DNA from: Theropithecus gelada | Lineage: Eukaryota; Chordata; Mammalia; Primates; Cercopithecidae | NCBI RefSeq assembly: GCF_003255815.1 | Contig: NC_037680.1 | Location: 13,366,603-13,430,602 of the forward strand | Direction of reading: 5' to 3' | DNA length: 64,000 bases | Shown: piece after piece, positions 58,501-64,000 of the stretch | Position numbering within the stretch: the stretch's first letter is position 1 | How the letters are laid out: the number at the start of each line of letters is the position of its first letter | Position numbers and translations under genes: made by a program | The notes under the pieces: model-generated | What the model was told of the DNA's origin: nothing | What the model saw: the letters and a program-made list of their open reading frames with translations, nothing else | Database searches by the model: none

Positions 58501-58795
58501 TTTTTCTTTTGAGATGGAGTCTCACTCTGTCGCCCAGGCTGAAGTGCCATGGTGTGATCTTGGCTCACTGCAACCTCTGCCTCCTGGGTTCAAGCTGATT
58601 CTCATGCCTCAGCCTCCCGAGTAGCTGGGATTATGGGCACGTGCCACCACACCCAACTAATTTTTGTATTTTTAGTAGAGACGAGTTTTCACCATGTTGG
58701 CCAGCTGGTCTCAAACTCCTGACCTCAGGTGATCCATCCGCCTCAGCCTCCCAAAGTGCTGGGATTACAGGCATGAGCCACCGTGCCTGGCCGAT
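58501..58795 (-). mobile_element. AluS
   Basis: Reverse Alu with perfect 13-bp target duplication atttagaattctt at 58488-58500 and 58796-58808. Confidence 0.95.
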
Positions 58796-59086
58796 ATTTA
58801 GAATTCTTAATACTACATCTCTGTTGCAATTGAAGTTCTTTTTTCAGCAAAAATACTTTTTTTCTTAAAGCACTAGGTTACCTTGTCTTTTTATGTATCT
58901 GATGAATAAAATTGAATTCTTCCTGCTTTCTTGCTGAAATACAAAACCAATTTATAGGCTCTATTAATTAAACCTATTTTAAGAAAGCAAACCTTTCCTT
59001 CTGTGAAATATGAAATATGTATCATCTTTAATAGTATAATTCAAAATTATTTAAAGTTAGACTTTCAGTCAAGCAAGGGTTCTCAC

Positions 59087-59258
59087 CTTGGCTGCTGCTG
59101 ATGGAAGATCAAATGGAATACGCTGTCTGACTTTAGGGGGTAGCTGGGTTAAAACTTCAGTCTTTAATCTTCTAATCATTATGTCACTTAATAGCTGGTG
59201 AAGTTCATTAAGATTTGATGCCCCTCTACAATCCCACTGAGGTCTTTTACCAAAATAT
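59087..59258 (-). CDS. ZRANB3: ZRANB3 internal exon A (helicase lobe 1 end/linker)
   Basis: This 172-bp exon encodes 57 residues after one base that completes a codon split by the upstream intron (phase 2). The peptide starts YFGKRPQWDC and ends DLPSAAAK, with the SNF2-type segment IMIRRLKTEVLTQLPPK in the middle, matching ZRANB3 and resembling its paralogue SMARCAL1. This segment lies between the ATP-binding lobe and the helicase C lobe. The acceptor is a pyrimidine-rich tract ending aacag; the donor is AAG/gtgaga. ZRANB3 is a nuclear ATPase that anneals RPA-coated single strands and remodels stalled forks, recruited by PCNA and K63-linked ubiquitin (family knowledge). Reading runs past the donor into VRTLA before a stop, so the exon end is set by the splice site and by the in-frame join to the next exon. 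Confidence 0.95.
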
Positions 59259-59529
59259 CTGTTAAAATGAAGACAAAACATGTAGCAAAATTGAATGCTG
59301 GAGTTAAGAAAACAATTTATCCAATGTGTTCTTCCTTTTAATAAGGAGCCATGACACTGTTTTCATTGTTATTTCTTAATGAACATTAGTTTCAAAAAGC
59401 TCAGCCTGAAAAACAGTAATGAATAAGATTTGACACTACTCTAAACTAGAGAAGATGTCAGTGTCTAAGCATACTGTTTACACTGAGTTAATACAAGGCT
59501 GTGATGAACTGATGACTCTGAATTGCACT

Positions 59530-59690
59530 AGGTCACTGTTTGTAAATGGGGGTGTCATTGGCATTTTGGGTGGGCTCACACATGGTGGTGTTTTAGCAGA
59601 TCTATCCATAAAGTAGGCATGAACTGCCAGTGCATCAGCCAGTCATTATAATAACCAAAACCACCCAGAACATTTTCTGTGCCCTCTAGG
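59530..59690 (+). mobile_element. MER5A-like hAT remnant
   Basis: 'gtcattggcattttgggtgg', 'tgttttagcagatc' and 'ataaccaaaaccacccagaa' fit a decayed MER5A (hAT-Charlie). Confidence 0.5.
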
Positions 59691-60064
59691 AGGAGATATG
59701 ATCTCCAATAGAGCTGTTAAAGCATAGCAGATTGATTACACGGTGGTCTCTTCTTCCTTTGAAATACTTCTTCCTTTCCAACCCTTTGCTGCATTGACAG
59801 CAAAGGGATAAAATAAAAGAACACAAAACTACTATGAAAGACAGAATGAGAGAGGAGACATCAGAGAATAAGTGATTCGAAGAAATATTTAGAAGGCATA
59901 ATGCAGACAGACAAGTGGTAACTGACCTGGCAAAAGAAAGGAAGTGATAACTTAAACTGCTTGCAAAAGACAAGTTACTCTCTAGACTTTTGAGAAAATC
60001 AGAAGCTCGAAGTGCCAAGTACTGTGAACAAATGTTAAGAGAAGGGTTGAAATCTAGTGGATCA

Positions 60065-60195
60065 ATTGAACTTACACGTTACGACAATTGATCCAATAAC
60101 ACATCCCTATCAATGTGACAACCAAAATACCACCCCATAAAATTTCCAATCATCTCTTAGGGGTCCATACTACCCACTATTGAAAACAGCTGTTA
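60065..60195 (+). mobile_element. MER5A-like hAT remnant
   Basis: 'atgtgacaaccaaaatacca' and a 'cactattgaaaacagctg' end match the second half of the same family. Could be a separate copy or the rest of the previous one. Confidence 0.45.
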
Positions 60196-60418
60196 GAGAA
60201 TAATTAACAAATAAAAAATTCCTGTTAGGTTGGATTATGATTACTAATATTGATAATTTAAGTAACTATCCATTTTACTGGATAAAAAATACTGGGTGCA
60301 TTTTAGCATAAATAGGTGTCAATTTGAGAAATGTGAAACTCATTTTTATTTATTAGCTTTTTAAAAAATAAATATTAAACATAAACAATACACACAATAT
60401 TAAAAAAGATATACTTGT

Positions 60419-60710
60419 AGCTGGGAGCGGTGGCTCATGCCTATACTCCCAGCAGTTTGGGAGGCCGAGGCGGGCAGATCACAAGGTCAAGAGATCGAGA
60501 GCATCCTGGCCAACACAGTGAAACCCCGTCTCTACTAAAAATACAAAATTTAGCCAGGCGTGGTGGTGTGCGCCTGTAGTCCCAGCTACTCAGGAGGCTG
60601 AGGCAGGAGAATTGCTTGAACCCAGGAAGCAGCGGTTGCAGTGAGCCGAGATCGCGCCACTGCACTCTAGCCTGGCAACAGAGCGAGACTCCATCTCAAA
60701 AAAAGAAAAA
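60419..60710 (+). mobile_element. AluY/S
   Basis: Forward full-length Alu with perfect 16-bp target duplication aaaaaagatatacttg at 60403-60418 and 60711-60726. Confidence 0.95.
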
Positions 60711-61744
60711 AAAAAAGATATACTTGCATGTAGAGTCAATTACATAACTACAGTGAATGAATGGAAACTACTGTATGATAAAATTATACACATACCACTT
60801 AGTTGTCATCAAAAAGAAATTTACTTGTTTAAAAAATCTAAGTGCTGTCACTATATAAAAATTTTAATGGATTTACTTATAATTGTTATAAATTAAATTG
60901 CTGAAACTTGTTCATTAAAATATTTTGACTTCCTTTAATGTATTGTGTCCCCATATTTATATTAAAAATTCACACACTAATAAAAATGGGAAAATACTTG
61001 CCAACACCTATTCTGCACCTATTTTTCCATTCATACACTTAGGTATATTTTGATCACATGGTTACAAAAAAAAATCTAACATTCAGAACTATCAATATTG
61101 GGAAGAAGTTGGTAGGTGGTGTTTTTCGTTTTGTTTTGTTGAAAATGCAGTGTTTGCCATTAGAACAGATTCTTAAGCACACTCTCCACTTACATGAGAC
61201 ATTGTACAGGTGTACAGTATGCTAGCTGGAGGTCTTTTGGTATGACTGCTACATGCTGGCAAAGACAACATACAAGTGTCTTCAAACAGGCTAACCACAT
61301 AGCCACACTTGCCTCCTGCAGAGTACCAATAGTTGTACTCCCAAAATGCAAATCTGTTTTGAAGTCTGAGCAATCTATTTTCAGGGTGTCATAATGCCAG
61401 GACTCAGTCTGTAACAATGAGGTTTCCTTACTGCTGCAGGAGAGGGTACACTATTGAGATAAGTTTTTGCTAGTTGCCTCCTGGGTCTTATGCACTGGCT
61501 GATCCTAAGCCATATGCCTAGTATGAACCATGGTTTAGAGGAATTATTTCTTGTTACCCACTCTCCCCACCCACATCTCTTTCATCTACAGCTTGGAGTG
61601 GTGGCATTTGTTCTAAAGACTGGTAACACCACCATATTTCCCAAAACCCCAGCCTCATGTTTGGGGTGCAAAGGGGAAGTAAGAGGGATTAGAGAGGACT
61701 AGAAGAGGTGCCACCTGTAAACCCCTAGTCTCTTTAAATTTGCT

Positions 61745-61860
61745 GAATTTGAAGAATTTGCCCAACATCTCATGGATAGTAATAGTGGTGCTGAGATTTG
61801 AAGTTGGGCAGTCTGACTCCAAAGTCTTGCTTTACTAAAAGCCAACTTTTACCTAATAAT
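61745..61860 (-). mobile_element. MIR fragment
   Basis: Reverse MIR phrases 'aagaatttgcccaacatctc', 'gtggtgctgagatttgaa' and gggcagtctgactccaaagt. Confidence 0.75.
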
Positions 61861-61917
61861 ATAAAAATTATATTAAATATATTTCTTGGGATTATTTTCC
61901 TATGCTATTTACACACT

Positions 61918-61919
<2 letters not shown>

Positions 61920-61949
<30 letters not shown>
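61920..61949 (+). repeat. (TG)n microsatellite
   Basis: About 15 uninterrupted units. Confidence 0.97.
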
Positions 61950-61952
<3 letters not shown>

Positions 61953-62084
61953 GGGGCAGCTACACAAAAGCAGGAGATTCTGGGACTAGGTAACATTCCT
62001 AACTTTAGGTTCTGGCCTTTATTTTTCTTAATTCTCAATTCCTACATGTATAAAATGGGAAGATCCACTGTTTGGGGGACGGTT

Positions 62085-62470
62085 GAATAAAATGTGGGGC
62101 ATGCCAACTATGGACTATTAAGCAACTATTCCTAAGAATCATTTAGATCTTTATGTAAGGGGTAAGATGAATGTCGAAGATATGTGTTAAATTAAAAATG
62201 GAAGTCTCAGAGTAATATGTTTGATATGAAAGATTATGTAGGTGTGAAGATGTGTGTATATATGTATGTCTGTATAATAATGGAAGCAGTTCCAGAAGAA
62301 TACACATCAAGATATGATACACTGCATACCTTCGGGGTCATAGTGGTAGAGACTGAAAAGGTTACATGAAAACTGGGGTCTTGTAACCTCATTTTGTTTT
62401 CACTTTGTCTATCTGAAAGTTTACAATAAGCAAATAATGCTTTTGTAATTAAAATTCAATGAAGTAAAAA
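62085..62470 (+). mobile_element. L1/HAL1-like 3' end
   Basis: 'actatggactattaagcaac', 'aagatatgtgttaaattaaa', 'ttccagaagaatacacatca' and a final 'gaaagtttacaataagcaaa' resemble the last 400 bp of an old L1 or HAL1. Confidence 0.55.
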
Positions 62471-63716
62471 GAACCTTAAAAAAAATACCTTCAATAGCTC
62501 CCACTTCATAGCATTGGTCTCCAAAGTGTGGGGATGGGTAGACTCCAGAGACGTTCGAGTCAACCCACTGAGGGGCAGAAGGAACTTTCTCTATATATTG
62601 TATTCTTATCTTAGGTTTCTAAATTAGCTTCTCTTTCATGTAAGTTTTACAATATACATAATGCTTAGAATAGTAACATGAATATAATTCATGCATTGGC
62701 AGTATGCTAAAAAACAGTGCTTTAAAATGGGGTGTATACAGAGTTGAGGAGACTGGCAAGTGCTCAGCAGGCATAGGCACAACTTGACTGACAGAATTGG
62801 CCAGTAAAGATACAATGAGCCCTTTTTAGAGTTAGACACTTTTGTTACTTATACAGAATTACAAATAAAAAATTAAGTACAAATCTGAGTCTATAATGAA
62901 AAAACCACAAATTACACAAAACAAAAAATTTATAAATGCTTACAGATGTTCCTAAATCCAGAAAAATAACACTTTCTAAATTAATTAACCACTTATCACA
63001 TCTATAATGTTTTTTCAACATTGTTCACTGCTTACGCTTTGAGTGCCTCTTCAGGTGACAATAACTTTGAAATATTTGAGAAATAGGATACTTCAGTCTT
63101 TACTCAAGCATGGATGATCGAATTTTGTTTACCAATGATAATTTTTTAAAGTTTATTTCAAGTTCATAATTCACTGTCATACTCTGTGTGTACATATATT
63201 TCTAATTATAATCAAATTTTAAAAAAAAACCTCTATCAAATTTCTGTCAAATATAGGCTATAAGAATTGAAAGAATTATTTGCAGATTATCCTCTGGCTC
63301 TCTAAATTTCAACCTCGCTTCTCTTCCAGTACTCACATGTTGCCAGCATCTGGCACCATAAGACACGTTCGCACTGCAATATGTCCACTTAGCCAGTACC
63401 AGGATTATTTCTGGAAGCCATTCCTATACTAGGTTGGCTAGCAATAACCTAACTAAATACATAAATATAGCCCACTAAATCAAAACCAAACATACCCCTA
63501 ATATAATTTCTTCTTAGCTTGATCCGAACAACGCTTGGTGATAACTCCACAATCACAAAACACAAGGAAAAATATGAGAAGAGGAAGTTGTGCGGAAAAG
63601 AGATCTTTTAATATATTAAAAGTGTCTACTTGTATAAATTTGATAGGTACATATGATCCTGTGAAAACTGCCAAAACTCCCTCCTAGGGTCCTGAAATGG
63701 CCTAAAAAGTGAGTGA

Positions 63717-63892
63717 TTCTTTTTTTCCCCCCAACAGATGGGCTCTCACTATGTTGCACAGGCTAGAATACAGTGGCCATTCACAGGCACAACCATAGTG
63801 CACTGTAGCTTGATCTCCTGGGCCCAAGTGATGATCCTGTTTCAGCCACCAAGTAGCTGGGACTACAGGCACATGCCACCAGGCCCAGCTAA
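63717..63892 (-). mobile_element. 7SL-like Alu monomer (FAM/FLAM type)
   Basis: Reverse monomer in which the usual Alu join is replaced by ggccattcacaggcacaacc and 'tagtgcactgtagcttga', resembling 7SL RNA sequence lost from dimeric Alus. Ends at aggcccagct; T/C-rich tail at 63720-63735. Confidence 0.6.
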
Positions 63893-64000
63893 AAGTGAAA
63901 GATTCTGAAGATTAGGGTCCATAGTTTTATGGCAAGGAAAGAAAATTATAAAACAAATTTGTAAATGCATTATCAAAGAGGTAAAGTGCATAGAAGAAAG

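Larger units (their letters stand above)
57363..59086 (-). other. ZRANB3: ZRANB3 intron between exons A and B
   Basis: A 1,724-bp intron, the shortest complete one here. It contains two Alus in gene orientation (57620-57922 and 58501-58795). The remaining stretches, 57923-58487 and 58809-59086, are AT-rich and show no recognisable element. Confidence 0.9.
59259..64000 (-). other. ZRANB3: ZRANB3 intron upstream of exon A (partial)
   Basis: At least 4.7 kb of intron runs off the window edge; no further ZRANB3 exon is recognised in it. It holds MER5A-like pieces, one Alu, a reverse MIR, a (GT)n run, a L1/HAL1-like 3' end and a 7SL-like monomer. The stretches 59691-60064, 60727-61740 and 62471-63716 hold nothing I can name beyond AT-rich intronic sequence. 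Confidence 0.85.

Noticed and set aside
63331..63440. Possible extra minus-strand exon with a gtgagt donor at 63331-63336
   Set aside because: The upstream peptide does not match ZRANB3, and no acceptor with a continuous frame to exon A was found.

Overview
The window is primate nuclear DNA, most likely from an Old World monkey (macaque/baboon group). Dense Alu content, L1, L2, MIR, MaLR and Tigger remnants point to a primate. Several young AluY copies (for example near 8.4, 12.5, 37.6, 45.6 and 49.1 kb) carry 'ggcttgagccaccgcgcccgg' or 'ctcaagcctg' variants that I associate with cercopithecoid AluY lineages rather than human AluY. Species cannot be fixed from the sequence alone.

One gene is supported: ZRANB3 (annealing helicase 2, a SNF2-family fork-remodelling ATPase), on the minus strand. 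Six consecutive internal exons lie, in transcript order, at 59258-59087, 57362-57246, 24639-24520, 21482-21363, 18818-18639 and 15835-15683. All have AG acceptors and GT donors, and they join in one open frame of 287 codons plus one split-codon base. They encode the end of the first RecA-like lobe, the linker and almost all of the second (helicase C) lobe, including the motif V region (AAGQ/GLTF, split by an intron) and motif VI (QAEDRAHRIGQ). The N-terminal exons with Walker A and DEAH-type motifs lie beyond 64 kb. The PIP box, NZF finger and HNH nuclease exons lie below position 1. No promoter, first exon, 3' UTR, CpG island or second gene is visible.

Everything else is intron, mostly built of transposons. 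1-15.7 kb: a THE1-type MaLR provirus remnant, L2, a Tigger1/MER2 fragment, an antisense L1M broken up by LTRs and Alus, a MIR and many Alus. 15.8-24.5 kb: four exons with short introns, MSTB- and MLT1-type LTRs, and a 100-N assembly gap inside an AluY tail. 24.6-57.2 kb: one 32.6-kb intron with a HAL1/L1M-like remnant (25.7-28.1), a MIR, a nearly full-length but dead L1PB-like element in the gene's own orientation (34.3-42.3), an L2 split by nested Alus (43.3-44.7), a second sense L1M (46.2-52.3) and an antisense L1M with a Tigger fragment and an AT-rich palindrome (53.1-56.2). 57.4-64 kb: two exons, Alus, MER5A-like pieces, a L1/HAL1 3' end and a 7SL-like monomer.

I found no undescribed biological system. 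The most useful observations concern genome structure: inverted Alus closely flanking exons, retrotransposon insertions of unusual form (a 37-bp micro-insertion, an Alu lacking its tail, repeated use of one target site), a large palindrome, and an antisense open frame in an old L1 5' UTR. Repeat family names come from recognising consensus-like phrases, not from a database search, and edges without target-site duplications are approximate to about 10-50 bp.
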